From contig JAISRR010000118.1 in NCBI GenBank assembly GCA_031273565.1, forward strand, positions 1 to 56,406: a stretch of DNA of 56,406 bases. Direction: 5' to 3'. Source of the stretch: Zoogloeaceae bacterium (GTDB lineage: Bacteria > Pseudomonadota > Gammaproteobacteria > Burkholderiales > Rhodocyclaceae). The notes under the pieces were generated by a model. The model worked only from the letters and a program-made list of their open reading frames with translations. It was not told where the DNA came from and searched no databases. How positions within the stretch are numbered: position 1 is the first letter of the stretch; every line of letters begins with the position of its first letter. Positions 45,510 through 53,598 of this stretch are shown in pieces. A program made the translations under genes and the position numbers.

Positions 45510-46562
45510 TTAGGGCGTCGTCGTTTGTTGCAGTTGCAGCTTGACCAATGCCTTCGGATACAGGCAGAGGGTAAGCGGGTTGCTTTGGGCTTCAATCACG
45601 TAACCCTTGCCCAGAGGCCGCGCTTCGCTCTTGGCGTAGAACGGCTGCCCCAGGGTGTTGACCGCTTCGTTGTAGTTCGCGGGGGCGTTGAAACAGGCGA
45701 ACGCCCCATCCGCCACCGGGAAGGCATACGCCTCGCCGTCGGCAATGAAGGGCGTGGTGCCGATGCCGCCGCCGTATTCCACGAACTCCACGCCGCCAAA
45801 CCAGAAGCCGCCGGAGAAGTTGCCCAGCGCCCCTTGTTTCGGGTCGGCAAAGGCGGCGCGGGCGTCGACCTGCGATTGATAAATCCTGTACGCCTCGCGC
45901 ACGGAGGGGTTCGCCAGAAGCGCGTCCAGAAAGCCGGGGGAAGCCAGCGCCCGCACGCCGCGCAGGGTAAGCCCTGGGACGTTCTTTTCCACGTAGCGGC
46001 GCACGTTTTGGGCGGTCGGCAAGAGTTCCGTGTCAGTGCTGGAAACGTCGAACTTGACCAGATTGCCATTGGCTTCTGACTGCGTGATGCCAAAGAGCGT
46101 CAGCAAATTGGTAATCACCGTGGTGCCGTCCGCGTCCAGAATCTTGCCCTTGATCGCGCCCAGGCGTTGATATTCGCGCGTGGTTTCCAGCGCCGTCTTC
46201 ATTTCCGCCAGGCGGTCGCTGATGACTTGCGCCGGGGCCGACAAGCCCTGTTCGGTCGCTTCCTGACCAAAGGCGCGCAAGTCTTGTATGTCGGTAGGCA
46301 ACAAGATGCTTTGCAATGCCAGATGCGTCGCCGCCAGATTTTTGCAATCACGGGTCGACAGCACGGGCGCGCTGGGGTCAGCCGTGCGCGCGGTGTTGGG
46401 CACCAGAGAAAGCACGCCGTTTTTGAAGTCGACGGCGATGGAAGTCGTCGCGACGCCTTTGTCTTTGAACAGCCCCCACGCGCCAATGCGACCGGGCGCG
46501 GCGGGAAGCGCCGAAACTTCGGTGGACAGCGCGGTAGTGGTTAAGAGGTCTTCAAGATGCAT
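45510..46562 (-). CDS. Major capsid protein (lambda gpE type)
   Basis: A 350-residue capsid protein of the lambda gpE-like family (Phage_cap_E). It is supported by the overall pattern, including LVPNTARTADPSAPVLSTRD, a long middle helix (ISDRLAEMKTALETTREYQR), and a late GGVEFVEYGGG / EARPLGKGYVIEAQSNPLTL segment. AGG lies nine bases before the ATG. It directly follows a Mu gpI-type protease gene, whereas Mu itself uses a gpT capsid protein. Confidence 0.75.
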   Translation of the reverse strand: MHLEDLLTTTALSTEVSALPAAPGRIGAWGLFKDKGVATTSIAVDFKNGVLSLVPNTARTADPSAPVLSTRDCKNLAATHLALQSILLPTDIQDLRAFGQEATEQGLSAPAQVISDRLAEMKTALETTREYQRLGAIKGKILDADGTTVITNLLTLFGITQSEANGNLVKFDVSSTDTELLPTAQNVRRYVEKNVPGLTLRGVRALASPGFLDALLANPSVREAYRIYQSQVDARAAFADPKQGALGNFSGGFWFGGVEFVEYGGGIGTTPFIADGEAYAFPVADGAFACFNAPANYNEAVNTLGQPFYAKSEARPLGKGYVIEAQSNPLTLCLYPKALVKLQLQQTTTP

Positions 46563-46600
46563 GATGGTTGCCTTTCGATTGAAAGATTGAAAAATGGAAA

Positions 46601-47686
46601 TTATTGGCGCTTCAAAGCCACGTCAAAGGGGCTTTTGGCGGGGGTTGAGGAAGCACTGGTAGCTGCCGATCGATGCGCGGATTGTTTGCCGAAGCCGGGA
46701 AATACCGGGGCGGCGGCAATGAACCGCTTGAAAGCGGCGAGGTCATGCTTTGCGGATTGCAAGTGGAAGGCGCGACCGGCGGGCGGAATCTTGCCGCCGG
46801 CAATGGCGGCGTCGACCGCCCGGGCGCACGCTTCAGAATGCGCCGCCTGTTTCGCGCTGGCAGTGTTGGCAGAGAGAGCAAGCACGGCGGCAGAGAGGCG
46901 CTTTTGCTCGGCCTGCATGGCCGTCAGGATGCCCAGCACGTCCTGACGGCCATGCAGGACAGTTTCGCCTTCATCTTCGTCTTCGCCTTCGCCTTCGCCT
47001 TTATTGAGGTCGGCAAAGAGGCTGCGAAAGTCCTCAAGTTCAAGCTTCAGCGTCTTCAGCCCTGCCAGAATTTCCGCTGCCCCGCTTTCGGCGGGGAGTT
47101 CCAGAATTTCCAGCAACAGTTTCAAGGTTTCTTCATTCATTTCCAGTTCCTTCATGGTTACAGGTTTAAGAGAAAGGTTGGGCAGGTGCGTCAGCCCCGC
47201 CCCCAGCACGGCGAAAATGCGCCCGCCGTCAAGACGCTCCGAAGCGAACACAGGACTCAGGTATTTGAAGCCGCCGGATTCAACCAATGCCCTGCCGGTT
47301 GGCGTCCATTCGACCTTGCCGAACACACCCGCGTCGGTCAGTTCAAGATCGACAATCCAGCCCAATGCGGGCGCGACCGCCCCGGTCTTGCTGGCCTCAA
47401 GGCTGGCGTGCTCAAGGTCAATCGCCAGCTTCAAGCCGCGCGCTTTAAAGGCCTGCGCCAGTTCGGGGAAGGCGTAATAAAAAGGCCCGCGCCCGTCGCG
47501 CCCCTTGAAACCGGAGAGCGGCAGGAGGTGCACGAAGACAGGCGCGGGCAAGAGGCTATCGGGAGAGTCGACAGCCTGACCATGGAACGCGGACGAAGGC
47601 GAGGCGTGCGCCACTTTGCGGGCATGGATTGCAATGGCATCGCCGTAAACACGGTACGGGAAAGCAGGTTTTTTCATGCCGCCCAT
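46601..47686 (-). CDS. Mu gpI-like capsid protease/scaffold protein
   Basis: A 361-residue homologue of Mu protein I, which acts as head maturation protease and, through its C-terminal half, as scaffold. Features include PVFVHLLPLSGFKGRDGRGP, IDLEHASLEASKTGAVAPAL with the likely catalytic DLEH region, and FKYLSPVFASE. The C-terminal third is acidic and alanine-rich (EGEGEDEDEGE), fitting a scaffold. It is the first gene of the minus-strand arm. The start at 47686 or 47677 cannot be settled. Confidence 0.82.
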   Translation of the reverse strand: MGGMKKPAFPYRVYGDAIAIHARKVAHASPSSAFHGQAVDSPDSLLPAPVFVHLLPLSGFKGRDGRGPFYYAFPELAQAFKARGLKLAIDLEHASLEASKTGAVAPALGWIVDLELTDAGVFGKVEWTPTGRALVESGGFKYLSPVFASERLDGGRIFAVLGAGLTHLPNLSLKPVTMKELEMNEETLKLLLEILELPAESGAAEILAGLKTLKLELEDFRSLFADLNKGEGEGEDEDEGETVLHGRQDVLGILTAMQAEQKRLSAAVLALSANTASAKQAAHSEACARAVDAAIAGGKIPPAGRAFHLQSAKHDLAAFKRFIAAAPVFPGFGKQSAHRSAATSASSTPAKSPFDVALKRQ

Positions 47687-47761
47687 TGTGCAGGGCGGGC
47701 AAGGCAGATGCAGGGGAACATGTGCCCCCCTTATTGAACGCGCGGGCGCGGAAAATCCGGC

Positions 47762-47864
47762 TCAGGAATCAGGGGGCAGATGTCAGGGATCAGGTATCAG
47801 GGATCAAAACCGAAACGCCCTGCAAACCTGCGCGGTCGCCCTGTCTTTGATCCCTGAACCCTGG
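47762..47864. repeat. Heptad inverted repeat element at the divergent junction
   Basis: Left arm with TCAGGGATCAGGTATCAGGG and ATCAAAA, core GCCCTGCAAACCTGCGCGGT, right arm TTTGATCCCTGAACCCTGG. It occupies most of the 186 bases between the divergent arms of the prophage, where late promoters would be expected; none was recognised. Confidence 0.85.
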
Positions 47865-47872
47865 ATTTTCAA

Positions 47873-48406
47873 ATGTTCGCTACCGTCATAACCGCCCTGA
47901 AAACCTTCTTTTCCGCCTGTTTGTCCGGCGGCAACGCGCTCATCCTGACTGGCGTGCTGGCGTTTGCCAGCGGCGCATGGGTCGCTTGGGGCTGGATGGA
48001 CAACCGCATGGAGGCCGCGCTGGCGAAATCCGAAGCAGAAGCCAGCGCCCGCTACATCACGGCGTTGGAACATGTCCGCGCCGTCGAACAGGACGGGCAT
48101 GTCGCCGCCGCCAAACAGCTTGCCGCCGAACAAACCGCCCTTAACCTGAAACAGGAACGCGATGATGCACTACGCAAACTTACAACGGGCAAGCCTTGTC
48201 TTGCCGCTGCTGCTGTCCGCCTGCTTAACAGCGCCGCCGATCCCGCCCGCCTGTCCGCAGCCGCCGCCGGAACTGCTGACGCCGATACCGCCTTTGCCTC
48301 CGATACCGACCTCGCGCTTTGGGCAAATAACGCCCGCCTCCAGCACGACGCCTGCCGGGGGCGCATCGATGCTTTACGCGAGTTGTATGAAGCTCCCACC
48401 AATTAA
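47873..48406 (+). CDS. Rz-like inner-membrane spanin
   Basis: A 177-residue i-spanin candidate. Near the N-terminus there is one membrane anchor (ALILTGVLAFASGAWVAWGW), followed by a long alanine-rich periplasmic coiled coil (about residues 45-105). This is the standard topology for the protein that fuses the inner and outer membranes at phage lysis. The Rz1-like gene is nested inside it in the +1 frame. No endolysin gene is adjacent. Confidence 0.75.
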   Translation: MFATVITALKTFFSACLSGGNALILTGVLAFASGAWVAWGWMDNRMEAALAKSEAEASARYITALEHVRAVEQDGHVAAAKQLAAEQTALNLKQERDDALRKLTTGKPCLAAAAVRLLNSAADPARLSAAAAGTADADTAFASDTDLALWANNARLQHDACRGRIDALRELYEAPTN

Positions 48407-48512
48407 ACAGGAACCCACGTCATGCCCATTCAATCTGGCAACATCAAATTCGTTAAATCGCAGGTCATGCAGGATACCGATGACGGCGGCGGGCGCGCCA
48501 CTGGCAATGTGA
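48162..48512 (+). CDS. Rz1-like outer-membrane spanin lipoprotein, nested in Rz
   Basis: An ORF in a different frame inside the Rz-like gene. AGGA (48153-48156) lies six bases before the ATG. The product has a signal peptide with lipobox (VLPLLLSAC) and a mature part that begins with a proline-rich stretch (PPIPPACPQPPPELLTPIPP). This is the defining pattern of Rz1 o-spanins, and the nested architecture matches lambda and P2. The frame stays open for 116 codons and overlaps the next gene by 91 bases, which is longer than usual. Confidence 0.75.
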   Translation: MMHYANLQRASLVLPLLLSACLTAPPIPPACPQPPPELLTPIPPLPPIPTSRFGQITPASSTTPAGGASMLYASCMKLPPIKQEPTSCPFNLATSNSLNRRSCRIPMTAAGAPLAM

Positions 48513-51500
48513 TCGCCGACGGTGCGTCCAATGAAATTTTTCCCGACATCTCCGAAATGGACAGGGCGGGCGGGCGCGTGCGCGTACGTAAAGCCTTTTT
48601 AACCGTGGCTACCGATGATACCGACCTGCTGTTGGGCACCAATGTTTGCATCGCCAGGCCACCCACCAATCCCGGCGTGTCGGTGAGCCTGTTTACCGAT
48701 AACAACTACTTCAGCCGCCGCACGGAATCGGTGAACCGGATTGAGGCCTACCTGTACAAGGCCGCCATGCTGAATTGTCGCCTGTTAAACCAACATCTCG
48801 CGGGCATGACGACGCTCACGTTAGCGTCGCAACAGCAGGAAGACTTGCCCGCGCCGGGTCAGACGCTCTATATCGTCGACCACGAAAACCAGCCGGACGA
48901 AGTCAACCAATACATTCGCACCATCGCGGTCGCGGCCTCCGGTGTGGTTGACTTCATCATTATGACGCCGGGCGGCGAGGAAAAATCCCGCTACCCGCTC
49001 CATTACAACACCTACACGCTATCCGACGCGCTGCGCGCGGACTACGCGGGCGGCGAAGCCGTTACCAATGATTCGAATACAGCCCTGGGCACGGCGCGTG
49101 TGCGCGATGTCGTGGTCGCCGATTCCGCCCGTTATTACGGCGCGTCGCCCCTGGCTGCGGATGTCGCGGCGGGTGAGCTGACCTTGCAAATCGCCAGCAT
49201 CTGGAACCGCATCGTGCCCGCTTCGATTACCGAAGTACCGTTGCCAGACAGGGCGCTGGCGGGTTCAACGGCGACCCCCGTCGCCATATCAACCAGCAAC
49301 CTGACGCATGATTTCCAGCGCAGCGGCCTTGTCTACAACCTGCCCACCGCCTGTATGCCGGGGCTGACCACCTCCACCATGTGGAACGGCGTCACGGATG
49401 ACGGCCTGGGCGTGCTCTGGGCAAACGGCGCGCCGGTCGCTGCCGTGGATTACACCACGGGCGCGATTGCCTTTAACCAGCAACCACAGGATACGGACTT
49501 TTCCATCAGCTACCGCCCCGCCGCCACCCCCGCCGTGCTGCTGGATTCAACGCAACGCCTGGTCACGGAGGATAACCGCAGCGCGACATGGGTCGTGCCC
49601 TTGCCCACCATCCCCGCCGCTGGCACAACCACGGTTGAATTCATGGCGCTGGGCAAGTGGTACACCTTGAAAGATGACGGCTCCGGCACCCTGAAAGGCA
49701 ACGACGCCGCCTTTGGCTCCGGCTCCGTGAACATGACCACCGGCACGGTCACGGTCACGCTGGGCGCATTGCCGGATGTTTATTCATCGGTAATGTTCTT
49801 CTGGAGCACGCCGCAACTGGTACTGCAGCAAATCGACCCCGCGAGCAATACCTACGAGCCGCCGCGCATCGAGATCGCGCTCGATACCCCGATCAAGCCC
49901 GGCACGCTGGGAATTACCTGGCAGGGCGGCAGCGCGGTCGATAACGGCAATAACAGCCTGACAGGGGACGCGGGCGGCGCGGTAGATTACGCCAGCGGCA
50001 TCGTGTATTTCCGCCCGAATACGCTGGCAGCGCCCGGCACCGACTATCATCTTGCATGGCAAGCGCCGCAATCCGTATCGTCATGGACGGGCATTGCCGA
50101 CAGTTCGAACGGCATTTCCGGCACGCTGGCAAACGCGCCGGTCAAGCCCGGCTCGTTGTCCTGCACCTTTCTGGTCGCGCAAACGCTCACCGATCAAAAA
50201 GCGAATGGCGACGAGCTTGCGGAAAAATTTCTGAGAGTCACCGCCCATGATGATGGCAATGGCAGTTGGGTCGCGGCGGGCTATGCGGACGGAATCACGG
50301 GCGGCATCGACTACGCGACCGGTGAATTCTCGCTGTCCTTCGCGCGCGCTTCGATCGCCACGGTTTATGAATATGCCACCGCCACGGAGAAGTTCTGGGA
50401 AAAATCCCCCCTTACTACTTACGACGACTACTATCAGATGGAGCGCACCATAAAGATTCAGGTCGGCGCGCATCAGGCCAGCACGCTGCTACGCATGGAT
50501 ACCGGCGCGACGGCGATTAAATACATCAGCATGGAAGCCTTCACCAATGGGCAGGATTCCCATTCGCTGGATATTGGCTCGAATGCCACGCTGTCATTGC
50601 CATTGGTCAAGATGCAAATTGGCGTGACGATCGTGCCGGGTTCCATCCTGTTTACGCTGAACGGCACGGTTTACTTTGACAAGGGCGGCATTATCTTCCG
50701 CGACCCTGACCCGGCAACGGGCATCGGCACGCCGTCGGGCAGCATTGATTACGCCAGCGGGATCATAAGCCTGACGTACTGGCAGCCCGGCGTCTATGCC
50801 TTCTCGCTCAAAGGCGGCCTCATGAATCCAAACCTTTCCGGCCGCGCGTTCTTCTGCGGGCGTACCGCGCTTGCCCCCATCAAGGGCGAATCCCTGTTCA
50901 TCGTTGGCAACCTTGCCGACGGCACCGTGATTAACGTCGCCGCAGATGCCTTTGGCAACTTCACGGCGGATCGCGTGCAAGGCAACATCAATACGGAAAC
51001 CGGGCTGTTCAATCTGGTTTTCGCGCCCAATGAATCCGACCTCGCGGGCTTGACCGAAGATGAAGCCGACGCGGCATATAAACAGGCGATGCTGTTGCCC
51101 GCGAGCGCCAGCTATAGCGCCGTGGGTTATAGCTATCTGCCGATGAACGCCGCGCAACTGGGGCTTGACCCGACCCGCCTGCCCACCGACGGCAGAGTGC
51201 CGGTATTTCGCGTGGGCGACTTCATCGTGCTGGGCAAGTCGATCGAACAGGCCGCCGCGACCTACAGCAACGGCAATACGGTCGACCTGGGCGCAACCAA
51301 CATCAGCCGGGCCCGAATTCTGGGCGCGGACGGCTATGCCATTCATGAGGGCTGGAACGTGAATCTGGCAAGCGGCGTCGTTACTATTACCGATGTCAGC
51401 ACATGGGCGCAGCCCGTCACCATCAGCGCCCGTATTGAAAACATGCGCCGCGTGTCCGACGTGCAGATTAACGGGCGTATCAGCCTGACCGCGCCCTTGA

Positions 51501-51997
51501 CCGCCGACTTTACGGCAGGCGACATCGTCAGTTCCGCGCTGGTCATCGGCGACATCTTCGGACGCTATACCAACATGTTCGACCAGCAAAGCTGGAACAA
51601 CACCTGGCTGGATGTGCAACAAGGCAATGCCGCCACCGCCACTTACGACGACGCCAGCTACCCCGTTTCCGTCACCAACGAAGGCGCGATTACCGAGCGA
51701 TGGTGCATTCGCTTCGATAGCACGACCTCAATTTCGGTCATTGGCGAACATGCCGGTATCGTCTGGCAGGGCGGGTTTACAAACGACATCGCCCCCATCA
51801 ATCCGGCGGTAGGCGTGCCCTATTTCACCCTCCCCGCCGGAGGCTTCGGCACGGGCTGGGCAACCGGCAACATCATCCGCTTTAACACCATCGGGGCAGC
51901 AACGCCCATCTGGATTATCGAGACCGTGCAACAAGGCACTGAAGCAGAGGGCAATGATGCCTGGGAACTTCTGGCGCGCGGTGACGTCGATGCCTGA
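48422..51997 (+). CDS. Large beta-repeat phage structural protein
   Basis: An 1191-residue virion protein, probably a tail-tip or fibre component. AGGA lies a few bases upstream of the ATG. No transmembrane or enzymatic motif is seen. Seven short motifs with the pattern G.[IV][DN]..[ST]G.[IV].[LF] recur at about residues 339, 435, 519, 627, 772, 853 and 980, for example GSIDYASGIISLTY and GGAVDYASGIVYFRP. They suggest a string of similar beta domains. The gene makes up one fifth of the prophage. I do not recognise the exact family. Confidence 0.75.
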   Translation: MPIQSGNIKFVKSQVMQDTDDGGGRATGNVIADGASNEIFPDISEMDRAGGRVRVRKAFLTVATDDTDLLLGTNVCIARPPTNPGVSVSLFTDNNYFSRRTESVNRIEAYLYKAAMLNCRLLNQHLAGMTTLTLASQQQEDLPAPGQTLYIVDHENQPDEVNQYIRTIAVAASGVVDFIIMTPGGEEKSRYPLHYNTYTLSDALRADYAGGEAVTNDSNTALGTARVRDVVVADSARYYGASPLAADVAAGELTLQIASIWNRIVPASITEVPLPDRALAGSTATPVAISTSNLTHDFQRSGLVYNLPTACMPGLTTSTMWNGVTDDGLGVLWANGAPVAAVDYTTGAIAFNQQPQDTDFSISYRPAATPAVLLDSTQRLVTEDNRSATWVVPLPTIPAAGTTTVEFMALGKWYTLKDDGSGTLKGNDAAFGSGSVNMTTGTVTVTLGALPDVYSSVMFFWSTPQLVLQQIDPASNTYEPPRIEIALDTPIKPGTLGITWQGGSAVDNGNNSLTGDAGGAVDYASGIVYFRPNTLAAPGTDYHLAWQAPQSVSSWTGIADSSNGISGTLANAPVKPGSLSCTFLVAQTLTDQKANGDELAEKFLRVTAHDDGNGSWVAAGYADGITGGIDYATGEFSLSFARASIATVYEYATATEKFWEKSPLTTYDDYYQMERTIKIQVGAHQASTLLRMDTGATAIKYISMEAFTNGQDSHSLDIGSNATLSLPLVKMQIGVTIVPGSILFTLNGTVYFDKGGIIFRDPDPATGIGTPSGSIDYASGIISLTYWQPGVYAFSLKGGLMNPNLSGRAFFCGRTALAPIKGESLFIVGNLADGTVINVAADAFGNFTADRVQGNINTETGLFNLVFAPNESDLAGLTEDEADAAYKQAMLLPASASYSAVGYSYLPMNAAQLGLDPTRLPTDGRVPVFRVGDFIVLGKSIEQAAATYSNGNTVDLGATNISRARILGADGYAIHEGWNVNLASGVVTITDVSTWAQPVTISARIENMRRVSDVQINGRISLTAPLTADFTAGDIVSSALVIGDIFGRYTNMFDQQSWNNTWLDVQQGNAATATYDDASYPVSVTNEGAITERWCIRFDSTTSISVIGEHAGIVWQGGFTNDIAPINPAVGVPYFTLPAGGFGTGWATGNIIRFNTIGAATPIWIIETVQQGTEAEGNDAWELLARGDVDA

Positions 51998-52015
51998 TCC
52001 CTGATACCTGAACAC
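51993..52015. repeat. Heptad repeat fragment
   Basis: CCTGATCCCTGATACCTGAA, three heptads with no core, spanning the stop codon of the large structural gene and the space before the next gene. Confidence 0.75.
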
Positions 52016-52051
52016 CTGAAACCGATAAATAACCTTTGAAAGAAAACTGCC

Positions 52052-53056
52052 ATGCCCAAACTCTCCACCGACATCAAACTGATTTTCGCGCGCCAGTTTC
52101 AAAGCCTGGACGCGATTCCCCAACGCTACGCCATGCTAATGGCGCTGTTAAACGACGGCATGGGAACGCAGGGGGGCATATCTTGCATCGTTGAAGACGC
52201 CGAGGCGACGCTGACCTTTACCAGCCCGCACAACCTCTACCCGCAGAATGTCGTCACCATTTCCGGCGCACAGGGCGAGCTTGCGGCGCTAAATGCCGAA
52301 TGGCGAGTAAAGCGGGTTAGCTCACCCATTCAACTGGTCATTGACGCCTACGGCATCCCGGACGGCAACGGGGACAACCTCGCCTGCGCTTTTACCATCG
52401 CGCCGGGCTGGAATCTGATCAACAGCAACGGCGCCACGCAACTCTGGCAGAACGACGCCAGCGGACTTTATGTTTTGCTGGAAGAATATTCTATAAGCAT
52501 GGGCTTCGCGGCGGGGGGAGACCTGATCTCGTTGGCCGATCCAAAAATTCTCGCGTCACGATACAGTCTTGGCTATGCGGATTACCTGGGCTGTCCGACG
52601 ATTGCAGCCAATGCAAAAGCCATCGTAATTTCGGCTGAAGGGAAGGCTACCGACTATTGCACGAACGACCTCCTCGCGACCGCGCCGGATGCAATCTGCA
52701 TGCTTAATGGTATTGATGCCGCGACCTCTGTCCTCACACAGAGCAGTTCTTCCCTAAGCATCGTGAAAAAAAACGGCACGCCGACACTCTATTATGATTG
52801 GGCAACAACAGCGCGCGTTTATCTTGCCCTGAATGCCAACACCGTCCTTGCGCCCGTCATCATGGGCGGCGGCAGCAACAGTTCCCCCGCATGGATTGCC
52901 CCCCACCTGCTGCAAGTCTATGGCGCGAACCCGCTGGATTATTTCGAGGTCATCGAACTGAACGGCATCCGCTACATGAACCCGTGGAGCCAAACTCCAA
53001 ATTGTCCACAGTTGCTTAACATCTCCGACTGGAGCGACATACCAGATGCCCTCTAA
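52052..53056 (+). CDS. Phage structural protein of unknown role
   Basis: A 334-residue protein codirectional with the large structural gene and presumably also part of the virion. The N-terminus STDIKLIFARQFQSLDAIPQ is followed by a region with alternating hydrophobics (GISCIVEDAEATLTFTSPHN) and a C-terminal half with NGIRYMNPWSQTPNCPQLLN. Five or so cysteines are present. It overlaps the next gene by 11 bases. I do not recognise the family. Confidence 0.7.
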   Translation: MPKLSTDIKLIFARQFQSLDAIPQRYAMLMALLNDGMGTQGGISCIVEDAEATLTFTSPHNLYPQNVVTISGAQGELAALNAEWRVKRVSSPIQLVIDAYGIPDGNGDNLACAFTIAPGWNLINSNGATQLWQNDASGLYVLLEEYSISMGFAAGGDLISLADPKILASRYSLGYADYLGCPTIAANAKAIVISAEGKATDYCTNDLLATAPDAICMLNGIDAATSVLTQSSSSLSIVKKNGTPTLYYDWATTARVYLALNANTVLAPVIMGGGSNSSPAWIAPHLLQVYGANPLDYFEVIELNGIRYMNPWSQTPNCPQLLNISDWSDIPDAL

Positions 53057-53342
53057 TACCACCTTCGCCAGCCGCTGCTACAGCCTGTTTGGCAACGCAT
53101 GGGGCAAAAACCGGATTGCCGGCAAAGCCATTCGCGCCGCCGACAACAGCCCCATGCCCGGCAAAATCTATTTGCTCAAAAATCCGTCATTCCTGTTTGT
53201 CCGCATCGCCCTGCCTGACCCCGCCACCGGCGCGTACCTGTTCGAGCATATCGCCGCCGGTACCTACACCGTGATTGCCGACGACGCGGAGGGCGTCTTC
53301 AACAGCGCGATTGCCCGCCCGGTTCCGTCCGAACCCATGTAA
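53046..53342 (+). CDS. Small phage protein with a carboxypeptidase-regulatory-like fold
   Basis: A 98-residue protein that starts inside the previous gene. The pattern AGKAIRAADNSPMPGKIYLL, YLFEHIAAGTYTVIADDAEG resembles the small beta-sandwich carboxypeptidase regulatory domain found as decoration in phage tail and head proteins. Translational coupling with the preceding gene suggests the two products work together. Its stop merges with a heptad repeat. Confidence 0.7.
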   Translation: MPSNTTFASRCYSLFGNAWGKNRIAGKAIRAADNSPMPGKIYLLKNPSFLFVRIALPDPATGAYLFEHIAAGTYTVIADDAEGVFNSAIARPVPSEPM

Positions 53343-53456
53343 TCAGGAATCAGGGATCAAAGGCGAACCGCCGTGCAAGTTTGCAAGCCCGCTCAGGTTT
53401 TGATCCCTGATCCCTGATCCCTGATCCCTGACACCCTGATCCCTGATATCAGGTAC
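53342..53456. repeat. Heptad inverted repeat element with four tandem heptads
   Basis: Left arm AATCAGGAATCAGGGATCAA, core CCGTGCAAGTTTGCAAGCCC, right arm TTTTGATCCCTGATCCCTGA extended to four perfect TGATCCC units and two variants. This is the longest heptad run in the window. Confidence 0.88.
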
Positions 53457-53598
53457 AAATCAAAACCCCGTTTAAACACCGTTTAAATCGTCTCAGGTTC
53501 TCACGAAAACTTTTGCATATGCCCTTGCCTACCCTTAACCGTAAGAATCGAACACAGAGCGATTGTGAGGGTTTTGCCTTTTCTCTCGTTAAACGACA
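53457..53598. other. Leader region before the tail-tip gene
   Basis: AT-richer than its surroundings, with CCGTTTAAA present twice (around 53467-53488). I see no strong promoter and no Shine-Dalgarno directly before the ATG at 53599. A promoter for the tail-tip gene could lie here. Confidence 0.3.

Noticed and set aside
38548-47686. R-type pyocin-like tailocin
   Set aside because: No sheath, baseplate wedge or contractile tube genes are present, and capsid and protease genes are, so a contractile tailocin does not fit.
53399-53457. Regular short repeats that might be a CRISPR array
   Set aside because: Units are seven bases with no unique spacers and no cas genes; they are the heptad arms of the dispersed element.
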